This document shows, piece after piece, positions 8,217-17,171 of a DNA stretch of 64,000 nt. A program made the translations under genes and the position numbers. Position 1 is the stretch's first letter. Every line of letters starts with the position of its first letter. Under the pieces are notes generated by a model. That model ran no database searches and was not told where the DNA came from. It saw only the letters and a list, made by a program, of their open reading frames with translations. Source of the DNA: a virus; IMG/VR virus record IMGVR_UViG_3300009605_000020, positions 1 to 64,000 of that record; one strand, written 5' to 3'.

Positions 8217-9158
8217 TTATTCTCTATAAAATCCTCTACTATCAATAGTATCTGGAATATCTCCAAAAATAGCTCGCTCTCGCTGGAATCTAAATTCCAC
8301 AGCGTTTTCTCTTTTAACTAAGCGAGGCCTCTCTTGGTTATCTCCCTCTCCAATCAAATAGCCGAGCACTGTCACGTTAATTGTGGTTTCATAATTACGT
8401 TGTGCCATCTCTAGATTGTTTGTATTACTGTTGTTCATATAATTTCCATCCAGAAAAACTTCAAATTTGTGGTTATCATATTCAATGCGAGGAGGCATAG
8501 TGCTGTTGCCAGCTATGGTAACCCACGGCTGGATAAGATCGTTCATTTGCTGTTGATATTCCGTTCGAAGACTAATTTCATAAGAAACATTAATCCACGT
8601 TGGTAGCGGAATAGTAATGGTTTCATACACTACCTTTTGAGTTGGCATGTTCCGACTGTTGGTACTTTCCATACCTGATCGGACGCCATCTGGGCCATAT
8701 CGACGGGCAGCCAAATTGTTTTGAAACTCAGCCGTTTTTTTCTGATTGATGCGGCGCGCTACAGTAATAACACCCCCTTTCTCATCGTCCACAGCATACA
8801 AATTAGCATAAGGAACTCCACGCTTGTTTGGATCTTTTACTGTCGCTTTTCTTTCAATCGTTATGAGCGGCAAAATCAAAGTTTCTTCGCGATCTCGGAG
8901 TTCTTTTCTATTTTTGATTTGGAAGGATCTTTCGGCGCTCGCCCATATAATATGCACTTTGTTAAACCCTTCATTCGTCGTAGTAAAAAGATTCATTTTG
9001 TCATTTACAAAATTATATAAAGCGTAGTCGATAGTTTCCATAGTCGAAGGCATAAAAATGACCTCTTGTAACTTATCTTGAACGTCTTTAGACCCAACAT
9101 AATCAAATCTATCTGCATATCTATTTTGTAATTGTCTTTGAGTTTCTCTAACTGGCAT
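8217..9158 (-). CDS. Tail completion or sheath stabiliser-like protein
   Basis: A 313-aa protein between the neck genes and the sheath. Visible features are MPVRETQRQLQNRYADRFDY at the start, a middle section VVYETITIPLPTWINVSYEI, and SLRTEYQQQMNDLIQPWVT. The last two resemble a family common next to the sheath in marine T4-like phages. Position matches T4 gp15/gp3, which cap the tail and stabilise the sheath at its head-proximal end. I infer that role from context; sequence identity to T4 is not obvious by eye. The C-terminal 30 residues are charged. No membrane segment or signal peptide. Confidence 0.6.
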   Translation of the reverse strand: MPVRETQRQLQNRYADRFDYVGSKDVQDKLQEVIFMPSTMETIDYALYNFVNDKMNLFTTTNEGFNKVHIIWASAERSFQIKNRKELRDREETLILPLITIERKATVKDPNKRGVPYANLYAVDDEKGGVITVARRINQKKTAEFQNNLAARRYGPDGVRSGMESTNSRNMPTQKVVYETITIPLPTWINVSYEISLRTEYQQQMNDLIQPWVTIAGNSTMPPRIEYDNHKFEVFLDGNYMNNSNTNNLEMAQRNYETTINVTVLGYLIGEGDNQERPRLVKRENAVEFRFQRERAIFGDIPDTIDSRGFYRE

Positions 9159-9171
9159 TTTCTACCATCCC

Positions 9172-9708
9172 CTATGATTGGCCCGAAGGCGAAGATTGTC
9201 CATTGGCTCCATCATTAATACCTCTAAATGTTCCTCGGCGGGCGCGTACACATTCGGCACTAACTTGGAACTTGTGGTCCACCTGGCCAAAATAATATCG
9301 CGTGTCATTAAACAATCGTACTATTTCGTAAAGTTCCTCGCCATACTGTACAAAATCGCCCGGGCGAACATATAAATTTTGGTCCGCAGTGAGTCGTTTG
9401 CGATGAAAATTAATTGTTAATTTAGTTTGATAATCATAGCTGTACTTATCATTTTTTTGCTCATTTTCTACGACCACGTAGGCATACACACGAACTGGAG
9501 GTAAAAAGGTCTTATTGACAGATTCTCCGTATAGCGGATGAAAATTAGTGGCCTCCAAATCTATAGGATAATATAATACCGTCTGACCGATAACTCTCTC
9601 GGCTAGTTCATCGTTGACTTGCTTAACAAGATCCCTTTCCTTTAGCCCAAAAAACATGGGAGGAGGAGGAGCATCAGGCTGTGTCCATTTATCGTTAGGG
9701 TTTCCCAT
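9172..9708 (-). CDS. Neck / head-completion protein
   Basis: A 178-aa protein, start ATG 9708. It is rich in beta strands: TVLYYPIDLEATNFHPLYGE, PPVRVYAYVVVENEQK, then RPGDFVQYGEELYEIVRLFN. The last phrase resembles stopper-type head-completion proteins, which have a barrel closing the portal channel. It lies between the MCP-side neck gene and the tail-completion gene, where T4 has gp14. The short proline-rich N-terminus (QPDAPPPPMFF) may be a flexible arm. Function is inferred from position plus this resemblance. Confidence 0.55.
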   Translation of the reverse strand: MGNPNDKWTQPDAPPPPMFFGLKERDLVKQVNDELAERVIGQTVLYYPIDLEATNFHPLYGESVNKTFLPPVRVYAYVVVENEQKNDKYSYDYQTKLTINFHRKRLTADQNLYVRPGDFVQYGEELYEIVRLFNDTRYYFGQVDHKFQVSAECVRARRGTFRGINDGANGQSSPSGQS

Positions 9709-9712
9709 CTAT

Positions 9713-10978
9713 CTACCCTACATATATGCCGGCCGGAATATCGCCCAACAATTTTTCAGCATTATCGCCCAAAGTGGCATCCAGTTCGGACAGCTTAACA
9801 TAAGTAAGCTCATCGAATGTTGTTTTAAGTTCCTCTCTTAGTGCATCTTGTTCTGCTTTAGCCTGAGATAAGAGTTCGCTGTGATTTAAAGTAACGTTAT
9901 CGCCCGGAATCGGAACAGTACTAAATTTACCCCTTACTTGACCCAGCATCTCTTTTGCAAGAGCTAAAGAAAATCGTCTAATCCACTGTTTTCCGATTGA
10001 ATTAATGCTGGTATAGGCAATATTTTGGAAAGGGAGGGTGTTCATATTATTAATACCTTGAACGCCCGTTTTGCTATTTGGTTCAGACTCTTCCCATGGA
10101 CTACTATCCACAGTAAAATTAAACCAAACACTTCCAGGGTATATATTGCTCGGTTGGGGGAATATTCTTATATTGTTATTTTTAATTTCATAGGACCAGT
10201 GAGAAACACGCGTATTAAGAGCATCTTCGTATGCCATGGCCTGCAGTTTATTTTGCCATACAGGAACAATATCGAAAGTTGAATCATCAGCGTACTGACC
10301 ATAGGTTCGCAGGTTGCCTACTACAGAAAATCCGCCATAATATCCATAAAAGCGCCACATCGCATTGGGAGTTTTATAATAAACCCTTCTAATAATAATT
10401 TTTTTATTTCCCACTCTTCCGAAATATGATGCAGACGTGTCAGTTGCGGCTGACGATGAAATAATGTTCTGGAGGTCATAATCTTGTGTCCCGGTCCTAG
10501 TATTAAACGAGGCCGAATATATATTGTCGGTGCCTCCGAGGCCTGTTTCTGTGATTGCTCTGTCGCTAAACCGCCTTATATAACCATAATCAAATTTAGG
10601 ATAACGAAGCTCGATTTGAGAACCAGATAGCGCATCTCCAGTCAGAATTTGACCATCCTGATCAAACGACGCTGTCGTGTGCCCTAAAAAGCTCGAAAGA
10701 GAGTTCTTAGATTGATGCACATTAACGATATACGAGTATTCTAAAACAGCTTCTTCGTAGGATGCATAAATATTTCCCTCTGTCAGTTCAATATCTAATA
10801 CATCTCCGCCCAGTTTTTTATAAGTGTAGGCAACTTGATCTGCTGCGCCGGATAAAAACTGTGTTACAGAGGCATATATCCCAAATGGCAGCGTTGTGGC
10901 TACATTAGCTTCGGAGCCAGTAGCAGGCAAAACATTTTTATTGGTTGTCGATGCGGGTCTTAGGACTGGAAGCGCCAT
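9713..10978 (-). CDS. Neck or head-tail joining protein
   Basis: A 421-aa protein immediately after the major capsid gene. It contains DVLDIELTEGNIYASYEEAV, then LEYSYIVNVHQSKNSLSSFL, a segment conserved, from memory, in marine T4-like phages as an adaptor-like protein. A C-terminal helical part (residues 345-400, ALAKEMLGQVRGKFSTVPIP and ELLSQAKAEQDALREELKT) is consistent with a portal-binding adaptor. T4 has gp13 in the equivalent place. The ATG at 10978 has a GAGGAT ribosome site and a private ACTAATTA element 15 nt upstream. I am confident it is structural and less so about the exact neck position. Confidence 0.6.
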   Translation of the reverse strand: MALPVLRPASTTNKNVLPATGSEANVATTLPFGIYASVTQFLSGAADQVAYTYKKLGGDVLDIELTEGNIYASYEEAVLEYSYIVNVHQSKNSLSSFLGHTTASFDQDGQILTGDALSGSQIELRYPKFDYGYIRRFSDRAITETGLGGTDNIYSASFNTRTGTQDYDLQNIISSSAATDTSASYFGRVGNKKIIIRRVYYKTPNAMWRFYGYYGGFSVVGNLRTYGQYADDSTFDIVPVWQNKLQAMAYEDALNTRVSHWSYEIKNNNIRIFPQPSNIYPGSVWFNFTVDSSPWEESEPNSKTGVQGINNMNTLPFQNIAYTSINSIGKQWIRRFSLALAKEMLGQVRGKFSTVPIPGDNVTLNHSELLSQAKAEQDALREELKTTFDELTYVKLSELDATLGDNAEKLLGDIPAGIYVG

Positions 10979-10993
10979 ATATAATCCTCAAGG

Positions 10994-11001
10994 TAATTAG
11001 T
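10994..11001 (-). promoter_or_regulatory. ACTAWWTA intergenic element (ACTAATTA) before neck genes
   Basis: ACTAATTA on the coding strand 15 nt before the neck gene ATG and 16 nt after a strong hairpin that follows the capsid gene. With such short spacing the transcript leader would barely keep the GAGG site, which constrains where transcription could start. Confidence 0.55.
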
Positions 11002-11017
11002 GACTCTATCATAAATA

Positions 11018-11048
11018 GAAAGCCCCAGCTCATAGAGCCGGGGCTTTC
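11018..11048 (-). terminator. Strong hairpin after major capsid gene
   Basis: On the coding strand GAAAGCCCCGGCTC, a three-base loop TAT and GAGCTGGGGCTTTC form a 14-bp stem with one G-U pair. It lies about 30 nt past the capsid stop codon and is followed by TATTTATGATAG. This is the best terminator-like structure in the window. Placement after the most abundantly needed protein suggests termination or 3' end protection of the capsid message. Confidence 0.75.
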
Positions 11049-11077
11049 GGTTATTTATCCAAATAATGGACTAGATA

Positions 11078-12895
11078 TTAGCCTTGCATATCGGCTATTA
11101 CAACTAGACCATACATGTCAGGACGCACCATCTGCTTGGCGTACCGAGTCATGACACCCTTACGGGGCACGAAATCTTCGACACCAAAGATGGTGGGGGT
11201 TGTCTGGAGCGGTACGTACGGAGCGTACACATATCCGGACTCTAGGAAACTGCCTCCCCGTCGTCCAACCAAAACAACGTTTCGGAGGAAGTACGGGTCA
11301 ACATAGATGTCCCACTTCTTGGAAAGATTACCAACCTTAACAGCACCAGCAGTACCACGATCACTATCCACCGCTACATTAGCGCGGAAACCAGCCGTGA
11401 ACTCTAGGATGTTAGCAACTTCAGGTCCGCAGACAATAAAGTTGGCACCACCCCGGAGAGTCTTCCGGTGAATCTGGGCCGACACATCATTAACAGTCTC
11501 AACAAGAGTTTCATACCACTCACTTACATTACCGGTGAAATCAGCGGCAATCTCTAGAGGGGTACCAAGCTCACGATTGAGGAACGTACCAGGAGCACGC
11601 GACCAATATCGCAAACCAGCCGTAGAACCCTTAACGAGATCGTTAAGAATTTCACGGTCAATCTCTAGAGCAATCTGTTCAGATAGAATCTGAGTAAGCT
11701 CGACCTCGGCATCCAAATTGTGATAGGCATTAAGATCCTGTCCCAATTCTGGAGTCCACTTGGCCTTGAGCTTCTTGGTAATCGCGGTGACAGCCACGGA
11801 ATCGATCTGAATATCGATCTCGGGGATGAACTCACTACCTTCCAAGCCCCACTGAGCGTGACCTTCGACTGAGCCGAGGGCACCTCCGTTAACGAAGTTA
11901 TCTACCATAGGATAGGTAAAGGTAACTTGTTCGGCCTGCACACTACTAGTAATATCAACCGCTGTGAAAGCTCCCGGATATGACGCCACTACCATAAGAA
12001 GGTTAGCAGAGCCACGATCATTAATGGGGCCTCCCGCAGACGCAGAACTGAATCGCCAAAGACGACGACACAGAGTACCAGAGTTCCAAACACCGAAGCC
12101 GTTTGCAGTATTAATCTGAATAGCCGTAAGGTCATCCATATTGATATCCTCATCGTTGTTTGCATCCTGAATACCATCCGCGTTACCATCAGCGCCAACG
12201 CTGACAATAGGAACTTCGAAGACTGCAACAGTCGTTGAGCCAGAAACTAGATCCGGATCGTACGCCGTCAAGGTACCCAGAGTCTGAACCCCATCGGCGG
12301 CCGGGAATTGGTCGTCGTCACCAGCCGTTCCTCCAACGAGAACCGTGAAGGTTCCAGCTGCAGGGGGGCCGGCCGTAGTGTTAGATCCGGTCGGAGATGC
12401 ATAACCGTTGTTAAGACCATATGGTCCCTGTTCCGAAAATACGCCCGCAAGATCAACACCTTGGGTAATCTGCGAACCAACCACGTCGCCTCCGAAGAGG
12501 GATGTGTTAGCCGGATAACCGAGACGATCTGTCATCGTGCCAGTGGCACCGATATCAGGCGAAACCGTGAAGTCCAGGAAGAAGATCAGACCAGAAGGCA
12601 AGCTCATGGGCTGAACGCTAACGAGATCGTTAGCAATTAAATTGCCGAATACACGGCGAACGAGGGGGAATGCGACAGCCGCAAAACCCTCCACGTCACC
12701 AACAGCCATGCTGCTGGATTCACGAAGTAGCTCTTTTGCCTGATTTTCAAGCAAAGATGCCATTCCGTTTCGAAGGTGATCACTTTCAAGACCCTCTAGG
12801 AGACCGGTCTTTTCCCACTTGGAGATAAGAGCCGCGCCCTCTTTTGAGAGGTCTCGATTAATGATACCTTCGGTTAACTTTTGAACAATAGACAT
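11078..12895 (-). CDS. Major capsid protein, gp23-like
   Basis: A 605-aa protein of the T4 gp23 type (T4: 521 aa). The N-terminal region has MASLLENQAKELLRESSSM, then FPLVRRVFGNLIANDLVSVQ and PMSLPSGLIFFLDF, the family's hallmark. An LLRE-S sequence near residues 56-60 is a plausible prohead-protease cut site (family rule: I/L-x-E). Residues about 233-257 carry DGNADGIQDANNDEDINMDD, a calcium-loop-like insertion in the surface domain. The C-terminal third has FIVCGPEVANILEF and GYVYAPYVPLQTTPT, typical of the HK97-like P domain. The Shine-Dalgarno AAAGGAGGT is one of the strongest in the window, fitting very high expression. The gene follows the scaffold by only 24 nt. Confidence 0.95.
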   Translation of the reverse strand: MSIVQKLTEGIINRDLSKEGAALISKWEKTGLLEGLESDHLRNGMASLLENQAKELLRESSSMAVGDVEGFAAVAFPLVRRVFGNLIANDLVSVQPMSLPSGLIFFLDFTVSPDIGATGTMTDRLGYPANTSLFGGDVVGSQITQGVDLAGVFSEQGPYGLNNGYASPTGSNTTAGPPAAGTFTVLVGGTAGDDDQFPAADGVQTLGTLTAYDPDLVSGSTTVAVFEVPIVSVGADGNADGIQDANNDEDINMDDLTAIQINTANGFGVWNSGTLCRRLWRFSSASAGGPINDRGSANLLMVVASYPGAFTAVDITSSVQAEQVTFTYPMVDNFVNGGALGSVEGHAQWGLEGSEFIPEIDIQIDSVAVTAITKKLKAKWTPELGQDLNAYHNLDAEVELTQILSEQIALEIDREILNDLVKGSTAGLRYWSRAPGTFLNRELGTPLEIAADFTGNVSEWYETLVETVNDVSAQIHRKTLRGGANFIVCGPEVANILEFTAGFRANVAVDSDRGTAGAVKVGNLSKKWDIYVDPYFLRNVVLVGRRGGSFLESGYVYAPYVPLQTTPTIFGVEDFVPRKGVMTRYAKQMVRPDMYGLVVIADMQG

Positions 12896-12919
12896 TTTTA
12901 TATTAACCTCCTTTAAAAA

Positions 12920-13945
12920 TTATTGTTGTTTCAAACCTGCCAAACGCAGCATTCGTTCCATATTGGGATCGACTGCTGTAGAAGAATCTCCTCTTGAGCG
13001 TCTATTAGAAGACAAGAGCATTGAAGTTGTCGGTTTGCTAACTGCTTCGCGTAGTGATTCTGAACGGCGAACCTTGCGGTCACCCACTGCGCTTTGAAGA
13101 GTATCAAATAACATCTTCGTTTCTTCTATTGATGTGGCATTTCGAACAGCTTCGACAATTCTCTCTTTTTGTCGCTCATTCAAGGAGGCACTATTCAAAG
13201 CCTTGTTCTGATAAAGGAGTTTGGCATTCTCCAAAATCAAAATATTTAGTTGGTTCTTCGCTTCTCCGAGCAAAGAACATAAATCTTTAATTTCATTCTT
13301 ATATTCTTTTTCTTGTGATTCGTAAAGTTCTGCGGTTCTGTATTTTTCTTGCTCGTCGGTTACTTCTTGCGATTGGACGGCAGCCGCTGCTATTTCTGCC
13401 TCCATTTCCGACACGTGTTCAGAGGTTTCACCGCTGGCGACAGGAGCCCAGCCGTGGAGGCGAGGAGCAATATCAACTGTCAACTCTTCTGCGAGGGCGT
13501 CCACCAGCTCATCAGAAATTTCCATTTCTTCTAGGGCGCCTACTTCGGGTGCAGCTCCCATTTCTTCGGGAGCACCAAGATCTGAGGTAGCTGCTTCTCC
13601 GCCGAAGATTTCCTCGGCAGTTTCTTCTGAACTCAATAGCTCGGAGGCCTCGACATCTTCACCGGCTTCCTCTTCCGCATGGAGGCGCGCTCTTAAATCA
13701 TCAAAATCGATTTCAATCATTTCGTCGTCTTCTAGACCTTCAATACTGGCGTCCTCATGAGCTAAAGGCACATCATCCAAAAAAGATGTATCCACAGCAG
13801 GAGCTTCGTCCTGCTCTAATAGAGTATCCAGGGCGCCCTTTACTTCTTGAGAATACTTCTCTAATACAGCATTCTCAGCATTTTTTAAAGCGGCCTCTTT
13901 TAGTGCGGTAGCATCTACAATGGCCTGTTCTAGCAATGAAGACAT
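12920..13945 (-). CDS. Prohead core scaffold protein, gp22-like
   Basis: A 341-aa acidic, helical protein directly before the capsid gene, as T4 gene 22 is before 23. The N-terminus MSSLLEQAIVDATALKEAAL matches the scaffold family. Residues 50-190 are very rich in Glu and Asp, 195-300 form coiled coil. The C-terminus RMLRLAGLKQQ resembles a short motif at the end of the 697-aa head protein (RWKTLAGIKGDC). Family knowledge: the core is degraded by the prohead protease, leaving room for DNA. Start ATG 13945 has GTAGGAG and an ACTAATTA element 32 nt upstream. Confidence 0.8.
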   Translation of the reverse strand: MSSLLEQAIVDATALKEAALKNAENAVLEKYSQEVKGALDTLLEQDEAPAVDTSFLDDVPLAHEDASIEGLEDDEMIEIDFDDLRARLHAEEEAGEDVEASELLSSEETAEEIFGGEAATSDLGAPEEMGAAPEVGALEEMEISDELVDALAEELTVDIAPRLHGWAPVASGETSEHVSEMEAEIAAAAVQSQEVTDEQEKYRTAELYESQEKEYKNEIKDLCSLLGEAKNQLNILILENAKLLYQNKALNSASLNERQKERIVEAVRNATSIEETKMLFDTLQSAVGDRKVRRSESLREAVSKPTTSMLLSSNRRSRGDSSTAVDPNMERMLRLAGLKQQ

Positions 13946-13977
13946 AAATTAACTCCTACAATACATCTTGTCAATTG

Positions 13978-13985
13978 TAATTAGT
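13978..13985 (-). promoter_or_regulatory. ACTAWWTA intergenic element (ACTAATTA) before scaffold-capsid unit
   Basis: ACTAATTA on the coding strand in the 88-nt gap, 32 nt before the scaffold ATG. It would drive scaffold and capsid genes up to the hairpin at 11018-11048 (inference). Confidence 0.55.
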
Positions 13986-14033
13986 TATTAAGACAAAGAA
14001 AAGACAATTTTGAATTCCTTTTTACTATTTGGG

Positions 14034-15239
14034 CTATTCATCTTCCAATTGTTGTATTCTCGCCTCTAATGATTCAATGATAAGCTGCTGTTCTTTGACC
14101 GCTTCAACAAGATGTGCCATAAAAGCATCCGGAAGTCCATATGTTAATGCGGTACCGTCTGGGATTAGGCTTTCCTCTTCACCGCAGGGCAACTTAGCCT
14201 CTCTTACAAACTCCGGAAATACCTCTTGCATCTCCTGGGCGATAAAGCCGGCCGTAGCAGCGACTCCATTATGACATTCTGGCTTTTTCCACTCGTATGC
14301 TCTACCTTGAAGTTGTTGTATTTTTGCTAGCGATCCCGTAAGGTTCACTATATTTTCCTTAAGGCGCCGATCAGATGTGGAGTTGTCCCAAGATCCTCCG
14401 CCGGGCTTTCCCGCGGTTCCAAAAATTTCAAGAGCGGTGCCATCCAGTTCAAATACCTGTTCGTGAACGCCGGCCAGGATGTCCCAAATTTGGAACGTTC
14501 CGTCGCCACCGACGGCCCCGTCTGCGTTGTAGATTAATCGTGTCATGTTGCCGGTGGTGCTACTGCCCGTCCCGAGTTCGATGCGCCCATACCCAGTATC
14601 TTGGGCGCCTATTTGAGCGACTCCAAAATCGAACCACGTCTGCTGATTTCCAAAGGTAATCCCAGAACCCGAAACCTTCATCATGATGCTGGTCATTTCA
14701 GCCGTAGTAAGCGGGTTGTCGAGGCGGCCGCCGGAGGGCGACGAATCAGTTATCCGGAAGATGTCTCCGTCCCAGAAGTCGGGGACGGATGAAGAAATGT
14801 GAAGCACGGCTTCTGGCAATGAAGTTCCGATGCCAACGAGACCAGAACCGGTAACAGACAAAATATTTCCCCCGTTGCCTTCCAGCAAGAACAAGTCCTC
14901 ATGAGTGCCCGAAACATGAAGTACGGCTTGTGGTGATTGTTCGCGGATTCCGACTGCATTATCAACGCCGCTTCCGTTAGTGCTTTTTACAATAAAATTA
15001 TTCCCATAACCATTTGTTGCAACTCTGAAGTTTGTATTTTCGGAAGCATTGCCAACAACCACTTCATCAGTGCTGTCTTCATCTAACGTTAATAATTTTT
15101 TATTCCCAACATAAAAAGTAATTTCATCTTCAACCGAAAGATCAATATAAGTGTCGGCGTCATTTAATCTTCCTATCCTATCTGATACATAGAGTTCCCC
15201 ACTAAGGTTCAGGGTTCCACTCATAAAATTATATGCCAT
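14034..15239 (-). CDS. Fibre protein with C-terminal peptidase S74 chaperone domain
   Basis: A 401-aa protein. I use ATG 15239 with AGGAG six nt upstream rather than the in-frame TTG one codon earlier. Residues 1-280 are beta-rich with fibre repeats such as AVGIREQSPQAVLHVSGT and VGIGTSLPEAVLHISSS. From about residue 284 comes an intramolecular chaperone domain: SDRRLKENI with the catalytic Ser-Lys pair, GFIAQEMQEVFPEFV, and a closing coiled coil (AVKEQQLIIESLEARIQQLE). Family knowledge: S74 domains trimerise the fibre and then cut themselves off before the conserved serine. It is the last gene of the fibre cluster placed between bS21 and the scaffold, so it could be a head or a tail fibre. 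Confidence 0.9.
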   Translation of the reverse strand: MAYNFMSGTLNLSGELYVSDRIGRLNDADTYIDLSVEDEITFYVGNKKLLTLDEDSTDEVVVGNASENTNFRVATNGYGNNFIVKSTNGSGVDNAVGIREQSPQAVLHVSGTHEDLFLLEGNGGNILSVTGSGLVGIGTSLPEAVLHISSSVPDFWDGDIFRITDSSPSGGRLDNPLTTAEMTSIMMKVSGSGITFGNQQTWFDFGVAQIGAQDTGYGRIELGTGSSTTGNMTRLIYNADGAVGGDGTFQIWDILAGVHEQVFELDGTALEIFGTAGKPGGGSWDNSTSDRRLKENIVNLTGSLAKIQQLQGRAYEWKKPECHNGVAATAGFIAQEMQEVFPEFVREAKLPCGEEESLIPDGTALTYGLPDAFMAHLVEAVKEQQLIIESLEARIQQLEDE

Positions 15240-15248
15240 CAATTTCTC

Positions 15249-17051
15249 CTAGAATATATGCCAATTGGAAGCTGGATTGCCAGCCGTCTCTTGAAGGTTC
15301 AATAAGGTAACTGCCTGGCTGGGGGCGCCCAGAACGATCTCGTTGGCACCGTCAAATTGATTAAGTCCCGAAGAGCTGATTAATATATCAAAAGCCATGT
15401 TGTGGTGGCGCTTAATGTTGATAAGTACGCCCGGGGCCCCAGGACCTATGGTGGCCGTCAAAGGAGTAGAACCGCTAAATACCGCGTAAGTCCGCGGTGG
15501 ATTTGACATGTTAATGCTGGCTGTAACTACGATATGAATAGGGGGAGAATCGTCGCTACCACTAAAGCGCTGCTGGGCGCCCACTACCAAATCACCAAAA
15601 ACCCCCGCATCATTCTCAAATTCAGTCCAGTTCGCAGCGAATATAGTAGGCAGGCTGGAGCTAAATATTAGGATACCGTTCTCATTTTCCATCTGGGTCA
15701 GGTCAAAGCCCGGAGAGCCGGGCCCAAATGTACCGGTAGGCAGCCCCACCGTCCTTATAAAGGAACTCGATCCCAGCTGTAGAACACCCTTCAATGAGCC
15801 GGTTATGAAGCCTCCGAACATTGGTATGTCTGTACCAGTGCCGGAAATCTGCATATATCCAGCGCTTCCAGTCCCCGTTGATATCCCGGCTACAACGCTA
15901 AGGGCTCCGGAAACATAAACATCCGAAGAAGCAGTCAGAGCACCGGCGGCGCCGTCGAGCACCATGATCTCTTTCTCGTTAGAATCCTTGAATATCCACG
16001 CATTAGAAGTAACGGTGTTCATGAATCCTGCGGTGTTGCCGACGGCGTCACTGAACCTAATACGATCACCGCCGCATTCGATATTTAAATCACCGTCAGA
16101 ATGCACCCAAAGACTGTTGCCGTCCCAGTCCGCGGTGATATATCGATTCCAGGGACCACTGGGGTTGACCCACTCTATCTGGGTTGAGCCCGACATACGA
16201 ATATTGCCGGTTACATCAACTTGGGAGGCGGAGATAGAGAGAGGAGAGCAAGCTACAATGTTGCTTACTCTAAGGGTGCCGCTAGGGCAAAGATCGAGAG
16301 TACCGGAGATGGATATACCACCGCTCACCTGTATTCCGCAGCTAGCGGTTAAACTGCCTGAGACATATATGACATCTGTACAAGCGGTACCAAGTGTAAC
16401 CTGTCGATAAGCTGGCGGCGGTGAGTTATCAACTAATACTCCCGGCCAAAGATTGCCGACGAGGGCAATTGAATTTGCACCGTCGGGGCCGAAGTGAAGC
16501 CGCGTATTTGTCGCGGCCCGATTCATTATATAACCGCCCCCGGTAGAGGTACCTACTATAGCATGGCCAGCGACCTCCAGCGTTGCCTGAGGGTCGTCGG
16601 TACCAATGCCGAGCCTTCCAGGGCCCATAAAGGACGGGGCCTCCGATGCCGATACATATAAAAGCGTACCGCCGGCGCCGCCGCCATCCTTCGCATCGAT
16701 GCGGAAAATTGCGCCGTCAAATAGAGTTCCGGTAAGAGCTATGGAGCCCGTAAATTGATGAGAATCGTCAGGCGAGTCCCCGAACTTCGAATCGCCGCTA
16801 GAAGACAGATGAGTAATCGAATGATTTATAACATCATAGTTAATAGCCGTAATGGTTCCGGAAACATCTAAGTTGCCACCCAGGAACAGACGAGTATGGG
16901 GCTCGCTAATGGTGCTGCCCGTGTGGAATACGAAATTGCAGCTGCCTGTCTGGCCGCCGTCTTCAATTTTAAATTGTACTGAACCCGTGCAGCCTCCTGC
17001 ACACTTCCAGAGACCACAGATATCACACCCTACAAACGCCCAACCACTCAT
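15249..17051 (-). CDS. Fibre/adhesin structural protein with cysteine-rich N-terminus
   Basis: A 600-aa beta-rich protein. The N-terminus carries C9, C12, C17 and C21 in CDICGLWKCAGGC, which could bind zinc or form disulfides. Residues about 85-180 carry SSGDSKFGDSPDDSHQFTGS and LGIGTDDPQATLEVAG, fibre motifs shared with the S74 fibre next door. The rest is a run of short beta repeats of the VSGTL / ASGT kind. There is no S74 domain at its own C-terminus, which ends in NWHIF after a beta stretch. The start ATG at 17051 has GGGAGTGA. It ends 9 nt before the next start, so the two fibres are co-translated. Confidence 0.75.
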   Translation of the reverse strand: MSGWAFVGCDICGLWKCAGGCTGSVQFKIEDGGQTGSCNFVFHTGSTISEPHTRLFLGGNLDVSGTITAINYDVINHSITHLSSSGDSKFGDSPDDSHQFTGSIALTGTLFDGAIFRIDAKDGGGAGGTLLYVSASEAPSFMGPGRLGIGTDDPQATLEVAGHAIVGTSTGGGYIMNRAATNTRLHFGPDGANSIALVGNLWPGVLVDNSPPPAYRQVTLGTACTDVIYVSGSLTASCGIQVSGGISISGTLDLCPSGTLRVSNIVACSPLSISASQVDVTGNIRMSGSTQIEWVNPSGPWNRYITADWDGNSLWVHSDGDLNIECGGDRIRFSDAVGNTAGFMNTVTSNAWIFKDSNEKEIMVLDGAAGALTASSDVYVSGALSVVAGISTGTGSAGYMQISGTGTDIPMFGGFITGSLKGVLQLGSSSFIRTVGLPTGTFGPGSPGFDLTQMENENGILIFSSSLPTIFAANWTEFENDAGVFGDLVVGAQQRFSGSDDSPPIHIVVTASINMSNPPRTYAVFSGSTPLTATIGPGAPGVLINIKRHHNMAFDILISSSGLNQFDGANEIVLGAPSQAVTLLNLQETAGNPASNWHIF

Positions 17052-17112
17052 AATTTAATATTTCACTCCCGTTGGTAACTTACTTCTCGCGACACAAAAC
17101 CACACTTTAAAT

Positions 17113-17120
17113 TAAATAGT
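17113..17120 (-). promoter_or_regulatory. ACTAWWTA intergenic element (ACTATTTA) before fibre genes
   Basis: ACTATTTA on the coding strand in a 120-nt gap, 61 nt before the 600-aa fibre gene. This is the longest motif-to-start distance seen. The rest of the gap shows no gene. Confidence 0.5.
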
Positions 17121-17171
17121 TGCGAACTATAGTATTGGTAGTGCTGATAGATTAAATCTTCGAATGGGTTC

